Part shown: positions 41,865-52,194 of the stretch, piece after piece
Layout: the number at the start of each line of letters is the position of its first letter
Numbering within the stretch: position 1 is the first letter of the stretch
Assembly (NCBI GenBank): GCA_963757565.1
Contig: CAVWSB010000010.1
Span: forward strand, 733,715-797,714
Direction of reading: 5' to 3'
DNA: 64,000 nucleotides
Source: PALSA-894 sp963757565
GTDB taxonomy: Bacteria > Pseudomonadota > Alphaproteobacteria > Rhizobiales > Xanthobacteraceae
The notes under the pieces: model-generated
Databases searched by the model: none
What the model saw: only the letters and a program-made list of their open reading frames with translations
What the model was told of the DNA's origin: nothing
Position numbers and translations under genes: made by a program

Positions 41865-42989
41865 ATGCGCCGCCTCCTGCCGCTCTCCATCTCCATCGCC
41901 GCCGCCCTGCTGCGCCTGCGCCGCGCCCGCCTCCGCGACCGTCCGCGTCGACGGCCGCGGCTGGGGCCACGGGATCGGGCTCTCCCAGTACGGCGCCTAC
42001 GGCTACGCGCTCGACGAGGCGCGCGACCACGCCTGGATCCTGGAGCACTACTACCCGGGACCGCGCTGGCCCGGACCGGAACGGCCAGCGTGCGCGTCGC
42101 GGCTCGTGCGCTCGCGCCGCCAGCGCCTGCGGTGCGACGCGGCTGCGCGAGGCGAGCGGGCGCCGCGCTTCGACGCCACGCACGTCTACCGCGTGACCCG
42201 CGCGGCCGGCGGGGCACGCTTGGCGCTGCGCGACCTCACCAGCGCGGCGCCCGCGCGGGATCGTGGCCGCGCCGGCCCGTGACGGGCGACAGCCGGCTGG
42301 TGCCTGCGCGGGCAGGCCGCAACGGCGTCCGCGACGGCGCCTATCGCGGCTCGGCACAGCTGCTGCCGGACGGTCGCGCGATCCTCGTCGTCAACCGCGT
42401 CGGGCTCGAGGGCTACCTGCGCGGCGTCGTGCCGGCCGAGATGCCGGCGTCGTGGCCGGCGCAGGCACTGGCGGCACAGGCGGACATCGCCCGCTCCTAC
42501 GCGCTGCGCGCGCGCAACGCCGCCGCGCCGTACGACGTCTTCGCCGACACGCGCTCGCAGATGTACGGCGGCCTGGGCAGCGAGGTCGCGGCCGCGAGCG
42601 CCGCCGTCGACGCCACCCGCGGCGAGGTCGTCACCTACGGCGGCGAGGTCGCCCAGACGTTCTTCTTCTCCTCCTCGGGCGGGCGCACCGCCGCCAACGA
42701 CGAGATCTGGGGCGGCGCAGCGGTCCCTTACCTGCGTTCGGTCGACGATCCCTACGACCGGCTCTCGCCCTACCACCGCTGGACGGCGAGCTTCTCCGAC
42801 CGCGATGCCGCGCACCGGCTGGCCGGCGTCGCCCCGGGGAAGCTGCGCTCGCTGAAGGTCGTCGCACGCACCGCGTCGGGCCGGGCGGCGGTCGTCGCCG
42901 TGCGCGGTCGGAAGGGCACGGCGCAGGTCCCGGCGTCCACCGTCGAGGCCGCGCTCGGCCTGCGCAGCCAGTGGTTCTCGTTCCGCTGA
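41865..42989 (+). CDS. SpoIID/LytB domain exported protein (frameshifted N-terminal half)
   Basis: Signal peptide (RRLLPLSISIAAALL), then GRGWGHGIGLSQYGAYGYA, the typical start of SpoIID/LytB domains, and LEGYLRGVVPAEMPASWPAQA, ALAAQADIARSYALRA, RGEVVTYGGEVAQTFFFSSSGGRTA and YLRSVDDPYD. SpoIID enzymes are peptidoglycan lytic transglycosylases or their relatives. Breaks near 41,918, 42,060, 42,105, 42,150 and 42,258; the C-terminal 240 residues are clean. Found in many non-sporulating actinobacteria, so sporulation is not implied. Confidence 0.88.
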   Translation: MRRLLPLSISIAAALLRLRRARLRDRPRRRPRLGPRDRALPVRRLRLRARRGARPRLDPGALLPGTALARTGTASVRVAARALAPPAPAVRRGCARRAGAALRRHARLPRDPRGRRGTLGAARPHQRGARAGSWPRRPVTGDSRLVPARAGRNGVRDGAYRGSAQLLPDGRAILVVNRVGLEGYLRGVVPAEMPASWPAQALAAQADIARSYALRARNAAAPYDVFADTRSQMYGGLGSEVAAASAAVDATRGEVVTYGGEVAQTFFFSSSGGRTAANDEIWGGAAVPYLRSVDDPYDRLSPYHRWTASFSDRDAAHRLAGVAPGKLRSLKVVARTASGRAAVVAVRGRKGTAQVPASTVEAALGLRSQWFSFR

Positions 42990-43011
42990 GCGGGAGGATT
43001 CGAACCCGCTC
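42988..43011. terminator. Hairpin directly after the SpoIID-like gene
   Basis: GAGCGGG (42,988-42,994) pairs perfectly with CCCGCTC (43,005-43,011) around a 10-base loop, and the stem includes the last bases of the TGA stop. No T-run follows. In the minus sense the loop reads TTCGAATCC, like a tRNA T-loop, but no complete tRNA can be built. Possible terminator or relic of a tRNA 3' end. Confidence 0.35.
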
Positions 43012-43243
43012 GGGCACGCGATCGCGCTGGACGGATGCACCCCGATCCGGTAGCTTCGATCGTCCGATGACTGGCACCCGCCTTCACCTGATGCCCACGC
43101 TCGCGCCCGTGTTCACGGGCGGCGATGCCGCGTGGAGCGTCGTGAAGGTGAAGGCCGCCATCGCGACGCCCAACGTCCAGCCGCGCTACTAGCGGACGAG
43201 AGCTCACCATGGCCTCGTCCGCGGTGTCGCGGACGGGCCTCGA
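43012..43243. other. Intergenic region
   Basis: 232 bases between the SpoIID-like gene and the homing-endonuclease-repeat gene. A 41-codon frame (43,067-43,192, MTGTRLHLMPTLAPVF) is open but has no known family and no clear ribosome-binding site. Nothing else recognised. Confidence 0.3.
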
Positions 43244-44254
43244 GTGAGGCGCTGGACCCGCGAACTCATCATCACCAAGATCCGCGAGTGGAACGACCGC
43301 TACGGCGAACCGCCGTCGTCGGCCGACTGGAACCCGTCGCTCGCCCGCTGGCGCGCCCAGGAATGGCGTGCCGAGCGCTACCGCGAAGGGGTCTGGCCCT
43401 CCACGAACGCCGCCAAGCGCCCGTTCGACGGGTCGTTCGACGCCGCCGTCCGCGCGGCGGGGCTGGAGCCCCGCCGGCCCGGCCCGCGACGCCGCGCGGC
43501 CGGTGCCGGCGCGTCCTGACGTCGCCCAGCGCGGCCCGGCGCCTCCGCGCGCGCTCGAGGACGAGCTCGCGGACGCGCTCGACCGCCTGCGCGAGGCGGA
43601 GGCGCGCGCCGACGCGCTCGAGCGCAGGCTCGAGCGCGCGCAGGCACGGCCGAGCGTGCGGAGGACGAGATCGGCGACGCCCGGCGTCGTGCGCGGCGGG
43701 CCGGCGAGCAGGCCGGGCGCGCGCGTCGCTCGCGCGAGCAGGCCGAAGGTGTCCGAGCGCGTCGTGCGCGCGGAGACGGTCGAGCGCCTCGAGGCGGCGG
43801 TCGCGGACGCGGACGCCCGCGTGCGCGCCTCCGACGACCAGGCCGAGGCCGCGTCGCGCGACGCGTCGGAGGCCAGGCGGGCGGGGCACGCGGCGGAGCT
43901 GCGCGCGGTCGAGGCCGAGGCGCGCGCCGAGGCGGCCGAGCGGCTCGCGGCGATCCATGCCGCGGCGGACCAGGACATCGAGGCGGCGCTGCGCGCCGCG
44001 GAGGGGGCCGAGGCGCGTGCGCGCGCCGCGGAGCGCTCCGCGCGCGAGCTGGCGACGCTGGTCTGCGGTGAGCCGCGGCGGCTGACGGCGGCCGAGCTGG
44101 CCGCGCTGCGCGACGGCGGCCGTCCGGGCCGGCGGTGCTGGCGGGCGCGCTCAAGACGCTCGCCCGCGCTCGCGCGGACGCCGACCGGGTGGCGCTCGAC
44201 GCGGCCCTGGCCGACCTCGCCTCCGCCGCGGTCCGCTGGCGCGACCACCTCTAG
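43244..44254 (+). CDS. Homing-endonuclease-associated repeat plus coiled-coil protein (frameshifted)
   Basis: GTG start at 43244. Residues 1-80 form a homing-endonuclease-associated (HNH-linked) DNA-binding repeat: WTRELIITKIREWNDRYGEPP, SSADWNPSLARW and FDAAVRAAGLEPRRPG. After a break near 43,500 the protein continues as about 230 residues of Ala/Glu/Arg coiled coil (LEDELADALDRLREAEARAD; RLEAAVADADARVRAS), ending WRDHL. No nuclease domain follows. A predicted DNA-binding, self-associating protein of unknown role. A further break lies near 44,133. Confidence 0.65.
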
Positions 44255-44256
44255 CG

Positions 44257-44333
44257 GGGCCTGGCCCCTTCATGAAGAGGGGCCAGGCACCTTTCATGAA
44301 GGGGTCAGGCACCTTCATGAAGGGGTCAAGGAC
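44257..44333. repeat. Cluster of three TTCATGAA palindromic repeat units
   Basis: TTCATGAA occurs at 44,269-44,276, 44,293-44,300 and 44,314-44,321, each followed by GGGG(T/C)CAGGCACC-like sequence, so the unit is 21-24 bases. The first copy sits in a larger inverted repeat GGCCTGGCCCC/GGGGCCAGGC. This is a REP-like structure between two genes, possibly a terminator region or a target of a REP-associated transposase. Confidence 0.6.
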
Positions 44334-44348
44334 CCTGAGTACTCGGGG

Positions 44349-45772
44349 ATGGCCGCCGCCGTGGATCCCGCGCCCGTCAGCACCAACCCGCTGCGCCGGA
44401 TCGCGGTCGAGCTCCAGGCGGAGCGCGGCGCCGCCGCGGCGCCGGCCCCGCGGCGACGTGCGGCCGAGCGTGCGGCGGACCGCGGCATGATCGCGCGATC
44501 CGCTGCGGCTGCTCCTCGATGCCTACGAGCGCTACGGGCCGGTGTTCTCGCTGCGCGTCCTCCACGCCCGCAACGTCTTCGTGCTCGGGCCCGAGGCCAA
44601 CCACCAGATGCTGGTCTCCGAGGCCGACGCGTTCCGCTGGCGCGACGGCGCGTTCAGCGACCTGATCCCGCTGCTCGGCGACGGCCTGCTGACGATCGAC
44701 GGCGACCGCCACCGCCGCGACCGCCGGATCATGCTCCCCGCCTTCCACCACGAGCGGATCGCGGCGCCGCCGCCGACGTCATGCGCGAGGAGGCCGAGCG
44801 CGCGCTCGCGCCGTGGCGAGGACGGCGCGCGCGTCGACATCTACCACTGGGCGCGCGAGCTCGCGCTGCGCGTCGCGCTGCGTGCGCTGTTCGGCATCGA
44901 CCCCGACGCCGCGCGCCGCGCGGCGACGACCCCGCGCGCGACTTCGAGATCGCGCTCGGCTTCTACGGCTGCGACTACTGGCTGCAGGTGCTGCGCGGGC
45001 CCGCGCACGCCGTGGGCCGCGATGCAGCCGCGCGCGGCGCGGCTGGACCGCCTGATCTACGGCGAGATCGCGCGCCGCCGCGCGTCGGGCGAGCGCGGCG
45101 AGGACGTGCTGTCGCTGCTGCTCGACGCGCCGCGACGCCGGCACGGGCGAGGGCTCGACGACGCGGCCGTGCGCGACGAGACGATGACGCTGCTGTTCGC
45201 CGGCCACGACACGACGACCGCGACCGTCTCCTTCCTGCTCTACGAGCTCGCCGCGCGCACCCGGACGTCGACGCGCGCGGCTCGCGCGGCGAGCCGGCGC
45301 GACCTGCTCGACCAGGTGCTCGACGAGACGCTGCGGCTCTACCCGCCGGCCTGGATCGGCCCGCGGCGCGCGATGCCGAGACGTCGAGATCGCCGGCACG
45401 CGGATCGCCGCCGGCGCTGCCGGTCAACTACTCCTCGTGGGCCTCGCACCGGCTGCCCGGACGTCTGGGACGAGCCCGACGCGTTCCGCCCGGAGCGCTT
45501 CGCGCCGGAGGCGCGGCGCGCGGCTGCCCAAGGGCGCCTACGTGCCGTTCGGCGGCGGCTCGCGCATCTGCATCGGGATGCGCTTCGGCCAGCTCGAGAT
45601 CAAGGTGATCGCGACCGCGCTGCTGGAGCGCTTCCGGGTCGAGCGCGTGCCCGGCCACCGGCTCGAGGTCCGCCAGACGCCGACGCTCGGGCCGCATCGC
45701 GGGCTGCCGCTGATCGTCCGTCAGCGCAGCAGCGTCAGCGACTTCACGACGGTGAAGCCCAGCGCCGCGTAG
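44349..45772 (+). CDS. Cytochrome P450 (frameshifted)
   Basis: Heme mono-oxygenase. Motifs in order: LLDAYERYGPVFSLRVLHA, LLTIDGDRHRRDRRIMLPAF (C-helix), FAGHDTTTATVSFLLYEL (I-helix oxygen-binding AGHDTT), DETLRLYPPAW (ExxR) and the heme loop FGGGSRICIGMRFGQLE with the cysteine ligand. Breaks near 44,495, 44,770, 44,818, 44,928, 45,020, 45,140, 45,260 and 45,385. The start ATG at 44349 gives a long Ala/Arg-rich N-terminus, so a later start is possible. The 3' end overlaps the GNAT gene by 52 bases. Substrate unknown. Confidence 0.85.
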
Positions 45773-46243
45773 ACGTCCCGCGCCGGGTTGCCGTCGGAGA
45801 CCATCAGGCCGATCCCGGCGTGGCCCTCCGCGGCGGCGGCCGCGCAGGCGCGCCGCAGCAGCGCGCCGCCGACCCCGCGCCACTCGTCGCCGGCGTGGCG
45901 GAACGCGTCGGCGATCAGCGGCCCGGCCTCGACGATGTTGCCGGGCTCGAGGTCGGTGACGAGCACGGCGCCGACGACGCGCTCGCCGGCGACCGCGAAG
46001 CGCGTGCTGCCCATCAGCGGCCCGCACTCGCGCCCGTCCATGATCCGCGCCTCCTCCGCCTCGGGATCCCAGCCGGCCCTGTGGTCGGGGTGCGACGGCG
46101 GGTAGGCGGTGACGAACGCCTCGACGAGCTCCGCCGGCGCGCGGCCGGGCCCTTCGAAGCGCACGCCGGGCGGTCCGGCGGCGTGCGCCCCAGTCCTCCG
46201 GGACGGCGCCCAGGTCGAGCCGCATGACATGGCGCACCAGCAT
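45721..46243 (-). CDS. GNAT family N-acetyltransferase
   Basis: Acetyl-CoA-dependent acetyltransferase fold: STRFAVAGERVVGAVLVTDL, then DEWRGVGGALLRRACAAAAA (the acetyl-CoA loop, here RGVGGA) and GLMVSDGNPARDVYAALGF (the Asn and Tyr end typical for the family). N-terminus MLVRHVMRLDLGAVPEDWGA is in another frame, with one break near 46,192. About 173 residues. Divergent from the molybdenum hydroxylase operon. Substrate unknown. Confidence 0.85.
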
Positions 46244-46333
46244 CGGTCGAGGATGCCAGAGCGGTTGGCAGCGAAGCGGCCGGGGCGTAGTGTCCGGCGC
46301 GGAGCGACGCCCGCCGAAGGAGGAGAGACCTGT

Positions 46334-46834
46334 ATGGCACGTCCTGTTCGAGTGTCCCTGCGTGTGAACGGGGTCAAGCAGACGCGCGAGGTCGAGCCCC
46401 GATTGCTGCTGGTGCACCTGCTGCGCGACACCCTCGGGCTGACCGGGACGCACGTCGGGTGCGACACCTCCAACTGCGGCGCCTGCACCGTCCACCTCGA
46501 CGGCGACGCGGTGAAGAGCTGCACCGTCCTCGCCGTGCAGGCCGACGGCGCGAGGTCACGACCATCGAGGGCCTCGGCAGCGAGGGCGACCTGCACCCGA
46601 TGCAGGAGGCGTTCTGGGAGCACCACGGCCTCCAGTGCGGCTACTGCACGCCCGGCATGATCATGGCCGGCGGCGACCTCATCGCGAAGAACCCGGACCC
46701 GACGCGAGGAGGAGGTCCGCGACGGCGCTCGCGGGCAACCTCTGCCGCTGCACGGGCTACCACAACATCGTCAAGGCGGTCCGTCTGCCGCCGCCAAGGC
46801 GAACGTCCCGAGCCCGCCGGAGGTGAGCGCATGA
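46334..46834 (+). CDS. Molybdenum hydroxylase small subunit, 2x[2Fe-2S] (CoxS-like) (frameshifted)
   Basis: Iron-sulfur subunit of a xanthine-dehydrogenase/CO-dehydrogenase-type enzyme. Plant-type cluster motif CDTSNCGACTVHLDG near residue 45-60 and the second cluster LQCGYCTPGMIMA and GNLCRCTGYHNIV. Breaks near 46,553, 46,707 and 46,795. A strong AAGGAGGAGAG precedes the ATG. Stop overlaps the large-subunit ATG (ATGA). Confidence 0.92.
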
Positions 46835-49326
46835 CCGCGATCGAGCAGCCGGCCGAGCAAGTGGGTCGGCCAGGCGATGCGCCGCAAGGAGGACCCCCGG
46901 ATGATCACCGGGCGCGGGCGCCTACGTCGACGACATCGATCCTCTCGGGCATGCTCTACATGGCCGTCGTCCGCTCGACCGAGGCGCACGCGAAGATCGT
47001 CTCGATCGACGCCGTCGGCGCGCCAAGGACTGCGAGGGCGTCCGCGGCGTCTTCACCGGCGAGGACCTGACGACCTGGCGTCGCCGCTGCCGATGGCCTG
47101 GGTGCCGCCCGGCGTCGAGGTCAAGACGCCCGAGCACTGGCCGCTGGCGCACGGCGAGGTCAAGTACGTCGGGCGAGCGCGGTCGCGGTCGTCATCGGCG
47201 AGGACAAGTACGGCGTCGTCGACGCCGCCGAGCAGGTGCTGGTCGAGTACGAGCCGCTGCCGGTCGATCGTCGACCCCGAGGAGGCGCTCAAGGACGAGT
47301 CGCTCGTCCACGACGTCGCTCGGCACCAACAAGACCCACGAGTGGTCGATCGGCGGCGGCGACATGGACGCCGCGTGGGCCGAGGCCGACGTCGTCGTCG
47401 AGCGGCGCATCGTCAACCACCGCACGGCCGGCGCGCCGATCGAGCCGCGCGTCTGCATCGCCGACTACCGCGCCGGCCAGCTGACGCGTGCACCTCACCA
47501 GCCAGAACCCGCACCTCATCCGGCTCTTCATGGCGCGGCGAGCTCGGGATCGTCGCGAGGACAGCATCCGCGTCATCGCCCCCGACGTCGGCGGCGGCTT
47601 CGGCGTCAAGATCGCCCACTACCCCGAGGAGATCATCGCGGCCTGGGCGTCGCGCAGGCTCAGCCGGCCGGTCAAGTGGACCGAGACGCGCTCGGAGCAC
47701 ATGAGCTCGACGATCCACGGGCGCGACCAGATCGACTACATCAAGGTCGGCGCCAAGCGCGACGGCACGATCACCGGGCTCGAGTGCACAGGCGATCTGC
47801 CGACTTCGGCGCCTACCACACGCTGCTCACGCCGTTCATCCCGTCGTTCACCGGGTTCGTGATCTCGCGGCTGCTACGCGATCCCGAACCTGTCCTTCAC
47901 CGCCATCAGGGCGCCTTCACCAACAAGATGGCCACCGACGCGACCCGCGGCGCGGGCCGGCCCGAGGCGACCCACATGATCGAGGTCGATGATGGACCAG
48001 CTCGCCGCCGAGCTGGGGATGGACCGCGCTCGAGCTGCGGCGGAAGAACTTCATCCCGCAAGGAGGACTTCCCGGCCGAGGTGGCGATCGGCATCGTCTA
48101 CGACTCCGGCGACTACCACGGCTCGCTCGACCGGCTGCTCGAGCACGTCGACCTCGAGGCCTTCCGCCGCGAGCAGGCCGAGCTGCGCGAGCAGGGCGAT
48201 CTACCGCGGCATCGGCTTCTCGACCTGGATGGAGATCTGCGGCCTCGCGCCCTCGCGCGTCGTCGGCCCGAGCGGCGTCGGCCTGCAGGCCGGCTTCTGC
48301 GAGTCCTCGATCGTGCGCGTGCACGCCTCGGGCGTCGGTGACCGTCTACACCGGCACCGCGCCGCACGGCCAGGGCCTCGACACCGCGTTCGCCCAGGTC
48401 GTCGCCGACCGCGCTCGGCACCACGCCCGACCAGGTCGACGTCATGCACGGCGACACCGGCACCGGGCCGTTCGGCCTCGGCACCTACGGCTCGCGCTCG
48501 CTCGCGGTCGGCGGCGAGTCGCTGGCGCGCTCCGCCGACGAAGGTGGCCGAGAAGGCGAAGCCAAGATCGTCGCGCACCAGCTCGAGGCCGCGCCCGGAG
48601 GACATCGAGCTCAACGACGGCAAGTACTCCGTCAAGGGCTCGCCGGACAAGGGGATGACGCTCGCCGAGGTGGCCGGCGCCGCCTACATCCCGGAGAACC
48701 TGCCCGAGGGCATGGAGCCGGGGCTGGAGGAGACGACGTTCTACGACCCGGAGAACTTCGTGTTCCCGTTCGGCGCGCACGCGTGCATCGTCGACGTCGA
48801 CGCCGAGACCGGGAAGGTCGACGTCGTCGCGCTACGTCTGCGTCGACGACTGCGGCCCGGCGATCAACCCGATGCTGATCGACGGCCAGATCCACGGCGG
48901 CATCGTCCACGCGCATCGGCCAGGCGCTCTACGAGCGCGTGCACTACGACGACGAGCGGCCAGCTCGTGACCGGCACGTTCGTCGACTACGCGCTGCCCA
49001 GCGCCGCCGACGTGCCGAGCTTCGAGACCGACCGCACCGAGACGCCGTCGCCGGTCAACTCGCTCGGCGTCAAGGGCGTCGGGGAGGCGGGCACGATCGC
49101 GGCCTCGCCCGCGGTCGTCAACGCCGTCGATCGACGCGCTGCGCCCGCTGGGCGTCACGCTACATCGACATGCCGCTCAGCCCGCAGGCGGTGTGGTCGG
49201 CGATCCAGGAGGCGAAGGGCAGCGCGCGCCGCGGCGACCCGGGCAAGCAGGGCGGAGCTGGGACGAGCACGGCTCCGGCAGCGCCGGCTCCGGACCGACC
49301 CGCCGAGCGAGGGAGGTGGGCTGTGA
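46831..49326 (+). CDS. Molybdenum hydroxylase large subunit, form II CoxL-like (frameshifted)
   Basis: Molybdopterin-binding catalytic subunit. Readable parts: MRRKEDPRMITGRG, VDPEEALKDESLVHDV, IAPDVGGGFGVKIAHYPEE, the active-site loop RGAGRPEATHMIEV, STWMEICGLAPSRVVGP, TGTAPHGQGLDTAFAQVVAD, DCGPAINPMLIDGQIHGGIV and the catalytic Glu in GVKGVGEAGTIAASPAV. The loop reads ATRGAGR, as in form II enzymes, not AYRCSFR of true aerobic CO dehydrogenases, so the substrate is probably an aldehyde, N-heterocycle or other compound. About fifteen frame breaks. About 800 residues after repair. Confidence 0.9.
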
Positions 49327-50191
49327 TCCCCGCCGAGTTCGACTACGTCGCGCCCGAGTCGCTCGACGACGCGCTGGCGGCGCTGCGCCGACGGCGGCGA
49401 GGACGCCAAGCTGCTGGCCGGCGGCCACTCGCTGATGCCGCTGATGAAGCTGCGGCTCGCGGCGCCCGGCGCTGCTCGTCGACCTGCGCAGGGTCCCGGG
49501 CCTGCGCGGGGATCCAGCGCGAGAACGGGAGCTGGCGGATCGGGGCGATGACGACCGCACACGGCGATGGCAGGACACGCCGGCCTCGGGCTGATGTCCG
49601 CGGTCGCGGAGCACGATCGCCGACCCGCAGGTCCGCAACCGCGGCACGATCGGGCGGCTCGCTCGCCCACGGCGACCCGGCCTCCGACCAGCCCGCGATC
49701 ATGCTCGCCTGCGAGGCGACGATGACTGATCCGCGGGCGCCGACGGCGAGCGCGAGGTCGCGGCGGCGGACTTCTTCCAGGACTACCTCACGACCGCCGT
49801 CGGCGAGGGCGAGGTGCTCACCGAGGTCCGCGTCCCGGCGCTGGACGGCTACGGGTTCGGCTACAGAAGTTCAACCGCCGCAAGGAGGACTGGGCGATGG
49901 TCGGCCGTCTCGCGCGCTGCGTCAAGAAGGCGGGCGACGGCTCGCTGCGAGGACGTGCGCGTCGGCGCTGACCCACATGGGCCTCGCGCCGCTGCGCGCG
50001 AGCGCGGTGGAGGAGGCGCTGCGCGGGCAGCCGCTGACGCCGAGGCGATCGCCGCGCGCCGCCGAGCAGGCGGCGGAGGGCACCGAGCCGCCGGCCGACC
50101 TCAACGCGAGCGCCGGACTACAAGCGCCACCTCGCGCGCGTGCTCACGCCGCCGCGCGCTGGAGGAGGCCGCGGCTGGCGCGTCAGCCTGA
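49323..50191 (+). CDS. Molybdenum hydroxylase FAD subunit (CoxM-like) (frameshifted)
   Basis: Flavin subunit passing electrons from the iron-sulfur subunit onward. FAD-binding motifs LLAGGHSLMPLMKLRLA and RNRGTIGGSLAHGDPASD, then ADFFQDYLTTAVGEGEVLTEVRV-type segment and THMGLAPLRASAVEEALRG. Breaks near 49,394, 49,472, 49,510, 49,567, 49,614, 49,657, 49,735, 49,868 and others. GTG start overlaps the large-subunit TGA. About 284 residues when repaired. Confidence 0.9.
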
Positions 50192-50199
50192 CGCGCGCC

Positions 50200-51052
50200 G
50201 TGCCCTGCGCAGTCGCCCGACGACGTGATCGGCGGCCGCTCGCGCCGGCGAGCGGCTACCTCGCCGACCGGGGCGCTGCGCGACCGCCGTCTTCCTCGCC
50301 GCGCGCGCTCGAGCAGCCGCTGCTGCTGGAGGGCGAGGCGGGCGTGGGCAAGACCGAGGTCGCCCGGCGCGCTCGCGCGGCGACCGGCGCGCGGCTGATC
50401 CGCCTGCAGTGCCACGAGGGCATCGACCTCCACCACGCGCGTCTACGACTGGGACTACGCGCGCCAGCTGCTCGCGATCCGCGCGGCGAGGCGGGCGCGC
50501 GACGCGGGCGAGCTGTTCGGCCGCGAGTTCCTGCTGCGGCGGCCGCTGCTGGAGGCGCTCGAGCACGACGGGCCCGGCCGTGCTGCTGATCGACGAGGTC
50601 GACCGCGCCGACGACGAGTTCGAGGCCTTCCTGCTCGAGTTCCTCTCCGACTTCGCGATCACGATCCCCGAGCTCGGGCACGGTGCGCGCGCCGCGCCGG
50701 CCGCTGGTCGTGCTCACCTCCAACCGCACGCGCGAGCTGCACGACGCGCTCAAGCGCCGCTGCCTGTACCACTGGATCGACTACCCGACCCCGAGCGCGA
50801 GGCCGAGATCGTGCGCGCGCGGCTGCCGGGCGTGCCGGAGGCGCGTGGCGCGCGCGGGTGTGCGACGCGGTCGCGCGGCTGCGCGGCGAGGAGCTCTACA
50901 AGCTGCCGGGGGTGGGGGAGACGATCACCTGGGCGCGGGCGCTGCTCGCGCTGCGGCGCCGACGCGCGCTCGACGACACGCTCGGCGTCGCGCTGAAGGT
51001 GCGCGAGGACATCGACCGCGTGCGCGCAGCGGGGGTGCTCGATGGTGTCTGA
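50200..51052 (+). CDS. MoxR-type AAA+ ATPase (CoxD-like) (frameshifted)
   Basis: AAA+ chaperone ATPase thought to help mature the molybdenum enzyme (CoxD inserts sulfur/copper at the active site in CO dehydrogenase). Walker A PLLLEGEAGVGKTEVAR, Walker B AVLLIDEVDRADDEFEAFL, sensor region PLVVLTSNRTRELHDALKRR and DYPTPEREAEIVRARLPG, then EELYKLPGVGETITWARALL. Breaks near 50,205, 50,270, 50,373, 50,440, 50,480, 50,575, 50,688 and 50,790. The GTG at 50200 is the likely start. Overlaps the VWA gene by 11 bases. Confidence 0.88.
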
Positions 51053-52190
51053 GCTCGCCCGCGTCGGCGCCTCGCGGCTGGCCGCGCTGATGCGCGCCGC
51101 GCGCGGGCGTGCGCGTCGGCGTCGGCGAGCTGCTGGCCGCGCACCGCGCGCTCGGCGCGGTCGACGCGCCGGCTCGCGCAGCCGAGGCCTACCTCGCGCT
51201 GCGCGCCGCGCTGTGCTCGTCGCACGCCGACCTCGACGCCTTCGACGAGGCGTTCGCGGCCGTCTTCGGCGCGCCGGCGGAGCCGAGCTGCGACGACCCG
51301 CTCGCCGAGCGCTCGGGGCGACGTCGAGCGCCGCGCTGCCCGCGCGTCGGCGTCGCCGGCGACGGGGCGCCGAGCCGAGCCGATCGCCGAGGCGACCCCG
51401 TGCCGCGCCGCCGGCCTGGAGCGAGGTGGAGCTGCTGCGCGAGCAAGGACTTCGCGAGCTACACCGACGCCGAGCGCGCGCTGGCGCGGCGAGCTGCTCG
51501 CGCGCCTCGCGCGGCGCGGGCCGCAGCGCATCAGCCGCCGCACGCGCGGCACGCGGCGGCGCCGCGACGCCGCACGACCTGCGCGCCACGCTGCGCGCGT
51601 CGCTGCGCCACGGCGGCGAGCCGTCGAGCGCCGCTAGCGCGCGCCGGCGCAGCGCCCGCGGCGGCTGGTGCTGGTGTGCGACGTCTCGGGCTCGATGGCG
51701 CCCTACGCGCGCATGCTGCTGCAGTACCTGCAGGCGGCGTGGCCGCGCGGGCGGCGCGTCGAGGCGTTCGTGTTCGGCACCCGGCTGACGCGCGTCACGC
51801 GCGAGCTCGACGGCCGCGACCCCGACCGCGCGCTGGCAGCGCGCCGCCGAAAGCCGTCGGCGACTGGTCGGGCGGCACGCGCATCGGCGCCGCGCTGGCC
51901 GAGCTCAACCGCGTGCCACGGCCGCCGCATCGGCCGCGGCGCGCTCGTCGTCGTCCTCTCCGACGGCTGGGACCGCGGCGACCCCGAGGAGCTCGCCGAG
52001 GAGATGGCGCGCCTGCGGCGCTGCGTCGCACCGCGTCGTGTGGCTGAACCCGCTCGCGGCCGACCCCCGCTACGAGCCGCTGACGCGCGGGATGCGCGCG
52101 GCGCTGCCGCACGTCGACCAGCTGCTGCCGGGCAACTCGATCGCCTCGCTGGAGGCGCTGGCCGAGCTGATCCTGGAGGCGGCATCGCGA
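51042..52190 (+). CDS. VWA domain protein (CoxE-like) (frameshifted)
   Basis: CoxE-type protein with N-terminal helical domain (ELARVGASRLAALMRAA; AYLALRAALCSSHADLDAFD) and C-terminal von Willebrand A domain with the metal site DVSGSMAPYARMLLQYLQ, EAFVFGTRLTRVTREL, WSGGTRIGAALAELN and VVVLSDGWDRGDPEELAEEM. CoxE acts with the MoxR ATPase in enzyme maturation. At least ten breaks. The 3' end near 52,190 is not resolved: the expected stop is hidden by a frame error between LAELILEAA and the next gene. Confidence 0.85.
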
Positions 52191-52194
52191 TCGA

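Noticed and set aside
42985..43075. tRNA gene on the minus strand
   Set aside because: Only the T-loop is recognisable; no matching acceptor stem or anticodon arm could be formed within 95 bases.
43067..43192. 41-codon open frame
   Set aside because: No family, no clear ribosome-binding site, and short frames are common by chance at this GC content.
46831..49326. True aerobic CO dehydrogenase (form I CoxL)
   Set aside because: The active-site loop reads ATRGAGR, not AYRCSFR.
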